Shown here: positions 1 to 6,666 of the stretch, in pieces
Numbering within the stretch: position 1 is the first letter of the stretch
Layout: every line of letters starts with the position of its first letter
NCBI GenBank assembly: GCA_003531345.1
Contig: DQGZ01000236.1
Coordinates: forward strand, 1 to 13,550
Source of the DNA: Alphaproteobacteria bacterium
GTDB taxonomy: Bacteria > Pseudomonadota > Alphaproteobacteria > Rickettsiales > UBA8987
Direction of reading: 5' to 3'
DNA length: 13,550 nucleotides
The notes under the pieces: model-generated
What the model saw: the letters and a program-made list of their open reading frames with translations, nothing else
Database searches by the model: none
What the model was told of the DNA's origin: nothing
Made by a program: the position numbers and the translations under genes

Positions 1-2
1 AA

Positions 3-356
3 AATGGCGTTGCAGTAAAAGCTACAGTTCCACAGATAGAAACTACCAATGAAAAAACCTTGCTGGGTAATATTCCTGAGCCAGTTTCTTCCGCAATGGC
101 ATATGAAATTTCCGTTAAAGCACCTGCTGGTGCAACAATGGCGCAGGCAATGAATATTTTTAAAAATGAGGCTAAAAAAGTTTGCGGTGGTGAAAATTAC
201 AGTCAGCAGATCAACTCTTCACGCATGGAACCGCTCAGGGAATATGGCATGAAAAACGTAACCGTTATCCAGGTTCCTTCTATCAAAGGTGTGGTTACAT
301 GCAATAACGCCAGTGATGTAGTTGCCGTTCCAGTAAGCCCAGTTATACAAAACTAA
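3..356 (+). CDS. 3' end of an unrecognised protein (5' truncated by window)
   Basis: The frame is open from base 3 through a TAA at 354-356, giving 117 visible residues. A TTG at 60 could be read as a start, but codons before it are also open and protein-like (NGVAVKATVPQIETTNEK), so the gene most likely begins upstream of the window. The visible part has no membrane segment. It contains a stretch resembling a small alpha/beta domain (YEISVKAPAGATMAQAMNIF), then two cysteines about 40 residues apart (in KKVCGGENYS and GVVTCNN) that could form a disulfide, which would suit an exported protein. It ends in a Val/Pro-rich tail. I do not recognise the family. The next gene is a prepilin on the same strand after 172 bases, so a surface or envelope role is possible but only inferred. 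I am confident that it is coding and have no firm function. Confidence 0.6.
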   Translation, partial: NGVAVKATVPQIETTNEKTLLGNIPEPVSSAMAYEISVKAPAGATMAQAMNIFKNEAKKVCGGENYSQQINSSRMEPLREYGMKNVTVIQVPSIKGVVTCNNASDVVAVPVSPVIQN

Positions 357-528
357 AAAATTTATCAGATAATCGCTTTTGCTTTTAGGTATAAATGGGT
401 AGGGCTATTTATTAGATTTTATAATTCAGATAACCGCACTGCTTAATCTGTCAGTGTAGTGTCAATTACATTCAGGGGCAACAGAAAAACTTAGTCATAA
501 TTAAATTTCTGAAATACGATACTATCTA

Positions 529-1305
529 ATGACAATAAATTCTAAAAAATTAAATATGAATAAAGGTTTTACATTAATTGAGCTTTCAATAGTTATGATA
601 ATAATTGCGCTTATTATCGGTGGGGTTCTTGTTGGGCAGAACCTTATAAGGTCAGCGGAGTTAAATTCTTTCATAAAAGATATTCAGAAGTTCGATTCGG
701 CGGTCAAAGGCTTTCAGGCGCAATATAACCAACTACCAGGGGATATGGACAGGGCATATGATTACTGGGATAGTGAATGTGCCACTGAGGCTGGTTTTTG
801 TAATGGTGATGGAAATGGTTATATAGTTTTATTAGAATCGCCAAGGGCATGGAAACATCTTTCACTTGCGAAATATATCAATGATGCAATTGCAGTGCGT
901 AATGATGAAATATTATGTGTTACAGAAGACTTGCCGCAAACGGCAATCAGTAATACAGCCTCACTTTTTACTGTGGATAATCGTTATGGCCCAAACCCAT
1001 CTCTTTATAACTATGGTGAAACCCCTGATGCTGCATCATCTACTGTGACACCTGGTCAGATGATGCTTTTTGAAAAACAGAGAGGGGAGTGCAGTATTCA
1101 AGAGGGATTCTTAACCTCAGAACAACTTTACCTGATAGATAGTAAAATTGATGATGGCTTGGCTTATAGTGGAAAAGTTTTGAATTCCCAGAATGTGGAA
1201 GGCTGTTCAACCTCTGCAAGTGATGGTGAAGACAATGGCGAATATGACCTTGCAAATTCAGGCAATAACCTTTGCGTATTATACTGGCGCCTTAAGGTTG
1301 ATTGA
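529..1305 (+). CDS. type IV prepilin-like protein (class III signal peptide)
   Basis: This is a 258-residue pilin or pseudopilin-type protein. The N-terminus carries a textbook prepilin peptidase site: a short basic leader ending KG, then FTLIELSIVMIIIALIIGG. Cleavage is expected after Gly13, with Phe as the methylated residue and Glu at mature position 5. The hydrophobic helix (about 14-35) would anchor the protein in the inner membrane and pack in a pilus or type II secretion pseudopilus. After it comes a region with YNQLPGDMDRA and GDGNG, followed by a Cys- and Asn-rich globular domain. The same architecture occurs in many uncharacterised alphaproteobacterial prepilin-like proteins. The start could be ATG 529 (13-residue leader) or ATG 556 (4-residue leader); neither has a Shine-Dalgarno. 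No assembly ATPase, platform protein or peptidase gene lies nearby, so it must use machinery encoded elsewhere. It ends 18 bases before rdgB. Confidence 0.85.
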   Translation: MTINSKKLNMNKGFTLIELSIVMIIIALIIGGVLVGQNLIRSAELNSFIKDIQKFDSAVKGFQAQYNQLPGDMDRAYDYWDSECATEAGFCNGDGNGYIVLLESPRAWKHLSLAKYINDAIAVRNDEILCVTEDLPQTAISNTASLFTVDNRYGPNPSLYNYGETPDAASSTVTPGQMMLFEKQRGECSIQEGFLTSEQLYLIDSKIDDGLAYSGKVLNSQNVEGCSTSASDGEDNGEYDLANSGNNLCVLYWRLKVD

Positions 1306-1323
1306 GCTGTAAGTTAGAAATAT

Positions 1324-1953
1324 ATGATCAAGAACCTGAATAAAATTTTAGTGGCAAGCGGCAATAAGGGCAAGATACGGGAGATAACTGAATTGCTGGA
1401 ACCGTTTGAAATTGAAATAGTTTCAACTCTGCAATATAATTTACCTGAGCCTGAAGAAACGGGAAAAACCTTTGAGGAAAATGCCCTGATAAAAGCAAAA
1501 TATTATGCTGATAAAACTGGCATTGCATCACTGGCGGATGATTCTGGGCTGGAGGTTCACGCTCTTGATAATAACCCAGGAATATACAGCGCCAGATATG
1601 CCAAAGATGAGCTAGGCAAAACTGATTTTTACCACGCCATGCAGAAGCTGGAAATAGAACTTAATGAAAAAGGCATAAACACCAGAGCAGGCGCTGATAT
1701 TAAACAGCTCACAGCTAATTTTACCTGTGCGCTGGCATTAGTTGTTCCCAACCAGAATGACATAATAACTGAGGGTAAGGTATTTGGGCGGTTACAGTTT
1801 CCACCAAAGGGTGAGAAAGGTTTTGGCTATGACCCCATATTTATCGCTGAAGGCTACACAAAAACCTTCGCAGAAATTGACCCGAAGGAAAAACACGCTA
1901 TATCACACAGGCAAAAGGCTTTTGACAGGCTGGTAAAAGTGATGAAGGAATGA
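1324..1953 (+). CDS. rdgB: RdgB/HAM1 family XTP/dITP diphosphatase
   Basis: This 209-residue cytosolic enzyme hydrolyses non-canonical purine triphosphates (dITP, XTP, ITP) to the monophosphate and pyrophosphate, keeping damaged bases out of DNA and RNA. The family motifs are present in order: VASGNKGKIREI near residues 10-21 (phosphate-binding loop), FEENALIKAKYYA, ADDSGLEV at 71-78 with the catalytic Asp, PGIYSARYA, GEKGFGYDPIF with FGYD at 167-170, and EKHAISHRQKAF near the C-terminus. Length is normal for the family (about 200). The wording is alphaproteobacterial, for example LPEPEETGKTFEENALIKA. An insertion of polar residues near 100-135 is slightly longer than in E. coli. ATG 1324 is the only start that keeps the conserved N-terminal strand; no strong Shine-Dalgarno precedes it. 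ftsY follows after 12 bases, so the two are probably co-transcribed. Confidence 0.95.
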   Translation: MIKNLNKILVASGNKGKIREITELLEPFEIEIVSTLQYNLPEPEETGKTFEENALIKAKYYADKTGIASLADDSGLEVHALDNNPGIYSARYAKDELGKTDFYHAMQKLEIELNEKGINTRAGADIKQLTANFTCALALVVPNQNDIITEGKVFGRLQFPPKGEKGFGYDPIFIAEGYTKTFAEIDPKEKHAISHRQKAFDRLVKVMKE

Positions 1954-1965
1954 AATTATACATCT

Positions 1966-2889
1966 ATGGGATTTTTCAACAGGATAAAGCAAAGCTTCAC
2001 TAAAACTTCTGATAAAATTTCAGAGGGGCTAAATAATATTTTTATTAAAAAAAAGCTTGATGGAGCTTCTCTGGAAGAGCTTGAAGAATTGCTGATAGCA
2101 GCAGATATAGGCGTAAAAATCTCAGCGCAGATAATTGAAGAATTCTCAAAAAAGAAATTTGAGAAAGATGTTGAAGTTAACGAGGTAAAAAAATTCCTTG
2201 CAGAAAAAATTACAGATATTTTAAAAAAATATGAGGCGGAATTACAGATTCCTAAAGACCTACAAAGACCTTATGTAATAGAGTTTGTAGGGGTTAATGG
2301 CAGCGGAAAAACCACAACTATCGGCAAATTTGCCAGCTCATTGGTAGCTCAAAATAATAAAGTAATGATAGCCGCCTGTGATACATTCAGAGCAGCGGCG
2401 GAGGCTCAGCTTGAGCATTGGGCGGGCAAAGCAGGCGCATTGTTTTTTAAAGGCGTAGAAAAGCAAGACCCCGCAAGCGTTGCATATCAGGCTTATGAAA
2501 AGGCAAAGGCGGAAAATGTAAATGTACTTCTGATTGATACTGCTGGCAGGTTACAAAATAAGCAGGGGCTTATGGAAGAGCTGGCAAAAATAAGCCGTAC
2601 CTTAAAAAAGCATGATGCTGAATTGCCAGATAAAACCATTTTAATAATAGATGCCATAACTGGTCAGAATGGTTTGTTACAGGCTGAGGTTTTTAAAGAA
2701 TTCACTAAAATTGACGGACTGATAATAACCAAGCTTGATGGTACCGCAAAAGGTGGCATTGCAGTAGCCATAGCAGAAAAATTCAATCTTCCCATTTTTG
2801 CAGTTGGTGTAGGTGAAGGGGTTGATGACCTTAAAACTTTCACCGCAGAAAATTTTGCCAATAGCTTGATTGGAATTAACCACAATTAA
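1966..2889 (+). CDS. ftsY: signal recognition particle receptor FtsY
   Basis: This 307-residue SRP-family GTPase docks ribosome-nascent chain-SRP complexes at the inner membrane for co-translational insertion through SecYEG. A helical N domain (about 1-95, with KISEGLNNIF and LEELEELLIAADIGV) precedes the G domain. GTPase motifs are intact: GVNGSGKTTT at 109-118, DTFRAAA at 139-145, DTAGR at 191-195 and TKLDG at 255-259, followed by the closing GVGEGVDDL. There is no acidic A domain. This short form is usual in alphaproteobacteria such as Rickettsia, where the amphipathic N-terminal segment (MGFFNRIKQSFTKT) is enough for membrane contact. Only 2 bases separate its TAA from the rarA start, so translational coupling is likely. 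Confidence 0.97.
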   Translation: MGFFNRIKQSFTKTSDKISEGLNNIFIKKKLDGASLEELEELLIAADIGVKISAQIIEEFSKKKFEKDVEVNEVKKFLAEKITDILKKYEAELQIPKDLQRPYVIEFVGVNGSGKTTTIGKFASSLVAQNNKVMIAACDTFRAAAEAQLEHWAGKAGALFFKGVEKQDPASVAYQAYEKAKAENVNVLLIDTAGRLQNKQGLMEELAKISRTLKKHDAELPDKTILIIDAITGQNGLLQAEVFKEFTKIDGLIITKLDGTAKGGIAVAIAEKFNLPIFAVGVGEGVDDLKTFTAENFANSLIGINHN

Positions 2890-2891
2890 AA

Positions 2892-4166
2892 ATGCAGCCA
2901 TTAGCTGAAAGAATGCGCCCGAAAAATATTGAAGCGTATATCGGGCAGAAACACCTGATAGGTGAAGGGGCTGTGTTGCGGCAGGCAATTGAGAGTAAAA
3001 ATATACCATCGTTTATTTTATGGGGGCCACCAGGTGTTGGTAAAACCAGCCTTGCCCAGCTTTTTGCCCATGTGCTGCAATGTGAGTTCTATAGTTTAAG
3101 TGCCATAAATTCTGGCGTGAAAGATGTGCGGGATACCATTCAGGCAGCGAAAGATAAAAATCTGTTTTCATCTGCGAGACCAATATTATTCATTGATGAG
3201 ATACATCGTTTTAGTAAATCTCAGCAGGACAGTCTGTTAAAAGCGGTGGAAGAAGGAACAGTTACCCTGATAGGCGCTACTACGGAAAACCCATCATTTG
3301 AGGTTATATCGGCGTTGCTTTCCCGCTGTCAGGTTTACATACTTGAGCCACTGAAAAAATCAGAGCTTATAAAGCTGGTTGACGATGCGCTAAAAAAAGA
3401 TGAGCAGCTTAAAACTAAAAATATTGAAGTAAAAGAATATGAGGCAATGCTGCAATATTCTGGTGGTGATGCCCGCAAGCTTTATAATGTGTTGGAGCTG
3501 GTGGCAAGCCTTGCCAGAAATAATGAGAAATTACTTATCACCAATGAGCTGGTAAAAAAACATGTGCATAACAATATCGCCATTTATGATAAGGGGGGAG
3601 AGCAGCATTATAATATTATTTCAGCCTTTATAAAGTCAATCAGGGGTAGTGACCCCAACGGTGCGGTTTATTGGCTGGCACGCATGATAGAAGGAGGAGA
3701 AGATATAAAATTCATCGCAAGGCGCATTGTTATTTGTGCTGCGGAGGATATCGGGCTGGCAAACCCCAATGCGCTGCTTATGGCTCAAACTGCCTTTGAT
3801 GCAGCAAATTCTGTAGGGTTACCCGAAGCACGGATAATACTAGCACAGGCGGTGATATATCTGGCAACTTCTCTCAAAAGTAACTCCACCTATATGGCGA
3901 TAAATAATGCGCTGGAGCTGGTGAGAAAAACTGGTGACCTAGCCGTGCCTCTGCATTTGCGCAATGCCCCGACAGATCTGATGAAAGATCTGAACTATGG
4001 CAAAGAGTATAAATATTCCCATGATTTTACAGATAATTTTGAGGCTCAGGAGTATCTTCCTGATAATATTAAAAATACCAAGCTTTTTGAACCACAGAAT
4101 AACCAGCAGGAAGAAAAAATAAAACTGCGGTTAAATGAATTATGGAAGGGTAAATATGGCTACTGA
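2892..4166 (+). CDS. rarA: replication-associated recombination protein A, AAA+ ATPase, Bacteroidota-like
   Basis: This 424-residue clamp-loader-like AAA+ ATPase of the RarA/MgsA/WRNIP1 family acts at stalled replication forks with SSB. Visible elements are Walker A GPPGVGKTS at 45-53, Walker B ILFIDEIHRF with Asp102-Glu103, sensor 1 GATTENPS at 128-135, and the arginine finger in LLSRC (Arg145). The C-terminal tetramerisation region contains GSDPNGAVYWLARMIEGGED and LHLRNAPT. Length is normal for the family. Its wording matches the Bacteroidota version I remember better than the alphaproteobacterial one: NIPSFILWGPPG, SAINSGVKDVRD, YDKGGEQHYNIISAFIKSIR and the C-terminal LWKGKYGY. Alphaproteobacterial RarA usually reads more like YDKAGDEHYNLISALHKSLR. 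I infer horizontal acquisition. The gene sits 2 bases after ftsY. Confidence 0.95.
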   Translation: MQPLAERMRPKNIEAYIGQKHLIGEGAVLRQAIESKNIPSFILWGPPGVGKTSLAQLFAHVLQCEFYSLSAINSGVKDVRDTIQAAKDKNLFSSARPILFIDEIHRFSKSQQDSLLKAVEEGTVTLIGATTENPSFEVISALLSRCQVYILEPLKKSELIKLVDDALKKDEQLKTKNIEVKEYEAMLQYSGGDARKLYNVLELVASLARNNEKLLITNELVKKHVHNNIAIYDKGGEQHYNIISAFIKSIRGSDPNGAVYWLARMIEGGEDIKFIARRIVICAAEDIGLANPNALLMAQTAFDAANSVGLPEARIILAQAVIYLATSLKSNSTYMAINNALELVRKTGDLAVPLHLRNAPTDLMKDLNYGKEYKYSHDFTDNFEAQEYLPDNIKNTKLFEPQNNQQEEKIKLRLNELWKGKYGY

Positions 4167-4245
4167 ACCTGTACAAAAAGAATATAAAGACTATAATGAT
4201 CAGGCAAAAAATGTTCAAAAAACAATTACTGCAATATTAAGATAA
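4156..4245 (+). CDS. possible 29-residue small protein overlapping the end of rarA
   Basis: An ATG at 4156, inside the last codons of rarA in another frame, opens a 29-codon ORF (starting MATEPVQKEYKDYNDQ, ending TAA at 4243-4245). A purine-rich GGAAGGG at 4144-4150 sits about 5 bases before the ATG, better placed than the Shine-Dalgarno of most genes here. The peptide is polar with a slightly hydrophobic tail (TITAILR) and has no membrane segment or signal. The same bases encode the conserved rarA C-terminus (LWKGKYGY), so the apparent ribosome-binding site may be chance. It could be a genuine small protein, a coupling device for the channel gene 8-11 bases downstream, or nothing. I do not recognise it. 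Confidence 0.25.
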   Translation: MATEPVQKEYKDYNDQAKNVQKTITAILR

Positions 4246-4252
4246 TAAAAGT

Positions 4253-5209
4253 GTGATGAAAATTTTAAAAGGAACTTTACTGCTATTGTTGAGAATATTG
4301 CCATGGGTTATACTGGGTATTGTGTTCTACCTTGGCTATCATGGGCAGTTGAATGCCATCATAAAATATCTTAGCAGCCCTGAGTTAACGATTAAAGTGG
4401 GTAAAACAAAAATTACTCCATATTTAATTATCAAGTCTGCAATAATTATAATTTATTTATTCTGGTTTGCTTCAATTGTTGCTGGTATGTTTTCTAAGGT
4501 TTTTTTGAAGATAAGAACCATATCAAACAATAGTAGAGCTCTTGCGGTTAAGGTTATCAGCATACTGATCTATATAATAGCTTTTTTTATTACCCTTCAG
4601 CTTCTAGGGATAGACCTTACAACCCTTGCTGTATTTAGCGGTGCAATTGGTATTGGGCTTGGTTTTGGCTTGCAGAAAATAACCTCTAATTTTATTAGTG
4701 GTTTTATCATGCTGTTTGAGGGGTCAATTTCAGAAGGGGACCTTCTTCAACTGACAAACGGCATTGAAGGTGTAGTTAAGAATGTTGGCGCACGCGCAAC
4801 CCTGATAGAAACTTATGATGGCAGGGATGTAATGGTGCCTAATGAGGATTTTATAGTTAATCAGGTAATCAACCTTACCCATTCTGATAAAATGGCAAGG
4901 ATGGAACTTAAAATTGGCGTTTCATATAATTCTGACCTCAAAAAGGCTCAGGAAATAATTGTAAATGCTGCTAAAAACCACCCCGCAGTAAGTAAGATAA
5001 AAACACCAGATTGTTTCCTGCGGGAATTTGGGGATTCATCAGTTAATTTTACCATGTTTGCATGGGTGGATGATGTTACCAATGGCAGACTCACCCCAAC
5101 AAATGACATTTTGTTTGAAATATGGGCAAAGTTTAAAGAAAATAATATAGAGATACCATACCCCCACAGGGAGTTGATAATAAAAAGGCCAAAGCTAGAC
5201 AAGGCGTAA
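4253..5209 (+). CDS. MscS-family small-conductance mechanosensitive channel
   Basis: This inner-membrane channel opens under membrane tension to release solutes during hypo-osmotic shock. Of its 318 residues, the first helix is about 8-27 (LLLLLRILPWVILGIVFYLG), the second about 55-82 (LIIKSAIIIIYLFWFASIV), then a hydrophobic segment about 100-125. The pore-lining TM3 is Gly/Ala-rich as in MscS (FSGAIGIGLGFGLQKITSNF), and runs into FISGFIMLFEGSISEGD and the cytoplasmic beta and alpha/beta domains. The family signature is clear. The length is slightly above E. coli MscS (286), with no large extra domain. The frame opens with GTG 4253 immediately followed by ATG 4256; ATG 4256 is the more natural start and changes the protein by one residue. 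The gap to the tRNA promoter contains nothing else I can identify. Confidence 0.9.
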   Translation: MMKILKGTLLLLLRILPWVILGIVFYLGYHGQLNAIIKYLSSPELTIKVGKTKITPYLIIKSAIIIIYLFWFASIVAGMFSKVFLKIRTISNNSRALAVKVISILIYIIAFFITLQLLGIDLTTLAVFSGAIGIGLGFGLQKITSNFISGFIMLFEGSISEGDLLQLTNGIEGVVKNVGARATLIETYDGRDVMVPNEDFIVNQVINLTHSDKMARMELKIGVSYNSDLKKAQEIIVNAAKNHPAVSKIKTPDCFLREFGDSSVNFTMFAWVDDVTNGRLTPTNDILFEIWAKFKENNIEIPYPHRELIIKRPKLDKA

Positions 5210-5269
5210 ATATTTTCGCTTTAAACAGGCTATTATACAAAATTTCGATTATTATAAGAAAATCTTATC

Positions 5270-5298
5270 TTTACAAAACATTTATTGTTTTCTATAAG
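5270..5298 (+). promoter_or_regulatory. sigma-70-type promoter for tRNA-Ile
   Basis: TTTACA at 5270-5275 and TATAAG at 5293-5298 are separated by exactly 17 bases in AT-rich surroundings. Transcription would start near 5305, about 50 bases before the tRNA. It lies in a non-coding gap after the channel gene, so it is the natural driver of the tRNA. The call rests on the consensus match alone. Confidence 0.5.
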
Positions 5299-5306
5299 CC
5301 CTTTGC

Positions 5307-5332
5307 CTCAGGGGGCTTGTGTTCTCAGGGGG
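5307..5332 (+). repeat. two 9-bp direct repeats in the tRNA leader
   Basis: CTCAGGGGG occurs at 5307-5315 and again at 5324-5332, with 8 bases between. The first copy also takes part in a possible hairpin, AAGCCC (5296-5301) with GGGCTT (5313-5318). The G-rich runs stand out in an AT-rich gap. They may be part of a tRNA precursor leader or a binding site; the function is unknown. Confidence 0.4.
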
Positions 5333-5356
5333 TTTTGTTTGGCTCTATATTTTTAT

Positions 5357-5433
5357 GCGATTGTAGCTCAGTTGGTTAGAGCGCACGGCTGATAACCGTG
5401 AGGTCGGTGGTTCAAGTCCTCCCAGTCGCACCA
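5357..5433 (+). tRNA. tRNA-Ile (GAT anticodon), CCA encoded
   Basis: A complete 77-base cloverleaf. The acceptor stem GCGATTG pairs with CAGTCGC (one T-G pair), followed by discriminator A and an encoded CCA. The D arm is GCTC/GAGC with the usual AGTTGGTTA loop. The anticodon stem CACGG/CCGTG encloses CTGATAA, so the anticodon is GAT at 5391-5393, reading ATC and ATT isoleucine codons. The T arm is GGTGG-TTCAAGT-CCTCC: four good pairs with a T-T mismatch at the central pair (positions 51 and 63). Bacterial tRNA-Ile(GAT) usually sits in the 16S-23S spacer, but here no rRNA or tRNA-Ala is adjacent and the gene has its own promoter. Confidence 0.95.
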
Positions 5434-5443
5434 TTTTCCAATT

Positions 5444-5463
5444 TTGTTTGCATCAGCAAACAA
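5444..5463 (+). terminator. hairpin just after the tRNA, possible terminator or processing signal
   Basis: TTGTTTGC (5444-5451) and GCAAACAA (5456-5463) form a perfect 8-bp stem with a 4-base loop (ATCA), starting 10 bases after the tRNA CCA. No T-run follows directly, so it is not a classical intrinsic terminator. It could stop transcription weakly or protect a 3' end before processing. It lies between convergent genes (tRNA forward, aldo/keto reductase reverse). Confidence 0.35.
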
Positions 5464-5547
5464 GCTGAATGGGTAACGTATTGTATACTCAAGCTTTTTT
5501 CCATTTAATTTTAGGTTCTGAAATATTAACTTTAATATTTGTAACCT

Positions 5548-6591
5548 TTAAGGCGCTGGGTTAGGGTTATTATGATGTATAACTTCAATTTCGTTAATTA
5601 TTTCTGCTGTAAGTTTTATATCAATGGAGTTAATATTTTCTTCTAATTGATTCAAATTAGTTGCGCCTATAATGTTTGATGTAACAAAGGGTCTGGAGTT
5701 AATATAAGCTAATGACATTTGAGCGGGGGAGAGTGAGTATTTTTTTGCAATTGCACAATATTCAGCAGTTGCCTGATGTGAACGTACATTATTATATCTT
5801 TGAAACCGCCCGAATTTCGTTATTCTTCCTTCTGGCGGTTTTGCGCCATTTAGGTATTTTCCTGTTAACATTCCGAATGCCAGTGGCGAATAAGCGAGTA
5901 ACCCGCAATTTTCACGGATAGAAATTTCAGCTAATCCTATCTCATAGCTTCTGTTAAGCAGGCTGTAAGGGTTCTGTATTGAAACTATTTTTGGCTGAGA
6001 ATATTTTTCACTACTGCGAATTGCATCCATAACGCCCCAAGGGGTTTCGTTTGAAAGCCCGATATACCTTATTTTTCCTTGTTTTACAAAGCCAGTTAAA
6101 ATATCTAGTGTCTCACTTAATGCCGTAGGGGTTTCATTTTTATTATGTATGTAACCCAGTTGTCCAAAAAAATTTGCGGTTCTTTCTGGCCAGTGTATCT
6201 GGTAGAGGTCAATATAGTCAGTTTCCAGCCTTCTTAAGCTATTATTAAGAGCGTATTCAATATTCTTCCTGTCTAAAATTGGTTTGAAACCTGGGCGTAT
6301 ATAATCAAAATTATCAGATTTTCCTATAACCTTGCTTGCCAGTATTATATCTTTCCGTTTACCAGTTTTTTTTAACCAGCTTCCAATATATTCTTCAGTT
6401 TTTCCTTGCGTTTCAGCCCTTGGTGGTACGGGGTACATTTCAGCAGTATCAAAGAAATTAATGCCTTTTGAAACAGCCATATCCATTTGCAGGTGAGCTT
6501 CTGCTTCGCTATTCTGTTCACCCCAGGTCATTGTACCTAGGCATATTTTGCTTACAGAAATATCAGTATTTCCTAATTTAGAAAATTGCAT
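5548..6591 (-). CDS. tas: aldo/keto reductase, Tas-type
   Basis: This is a 347-residue NADP(H)-dependent TIM-barrel oxidoreductase. It matches E. coli Tas in length and across its whole span: LGTMTWGEQNSEAEAH, AEMYPVPPRAETQGKTEEYI, LDRKNIEYALNNSLRRLETD, YIDLYQIHWPER, QNPYSLLNRSYEIGLAE, LTGKYLNGAKPP and the C-terminal PNPAP. The catalytic tetrad is intact: Asp48 and Tyr53 in DTAEMY, Lys87 in LASKV and His133 in YQIHWP. The physiological substrate of Tas proteins is not settled; E. coli tas was found as a gene that restores growth of a tyrosine auxotroph under starvation. The ATG at 6589-6591 is preceded only by AT-rich sequence with no clear Shine-Dalgarno. The next gene upstream on the same strand is the response regulator, 75 bases away, so the pair may share transcription. 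Confidence 0.93.
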   Translation of the reverse strand: MQFSKLGNTDISVSKICLGTMTWGEQNSEAEAHLQMDMAVSKGINFFDTAEMYPVPPRAETQGKTEEYIGSWLKKTGKRKDIILASKVIGKSDNFDYIRPGFKPILDRKNIEYALNNSLRRLETDYIDLYQIHWPERTANFFGQLGYIHNKNETPTALSETLDILTGFVKQGKIRYIGLSNETPWGVMDAIRSSEKYSQPKIVSIQNPYSLLNRSYEIGLAEISIRENCGLLAYSPLAFGMLTGKYLNGAKPPEGRITKFGRFQRYNNVRSHQATAEYCAIAKKYSLSPAQMSLAYINSRPFVTSNIIGATNLNQLEENINSIDIKLTAEIINEIEVIHHNNPNPAP

Positions 6592-6666
6592 TATATATTT
6601 GATTAAGGTGATTATTGTACAGTTTGCAACAGGCAGATGAATAGATATAACATTACTAACTAAATG

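Noticed and set aside
366..437. Two similar 11-mers, CAGATAATCGC (366-376) and CAGATAACCGC (427-437), in the gap before the prepilin gene
   Set aside because: Only two imperfect copies, 61 bases apart, in AT-rich DNA, with no accompanying promoter that I could define. Too little to call a regulatory site.
2677..3009. Minus-strand ORFs opposite the ftsY/rarA junction
   Set aside because: They lie antisense to two well-supported, conserved genes and show no recognisable domain.
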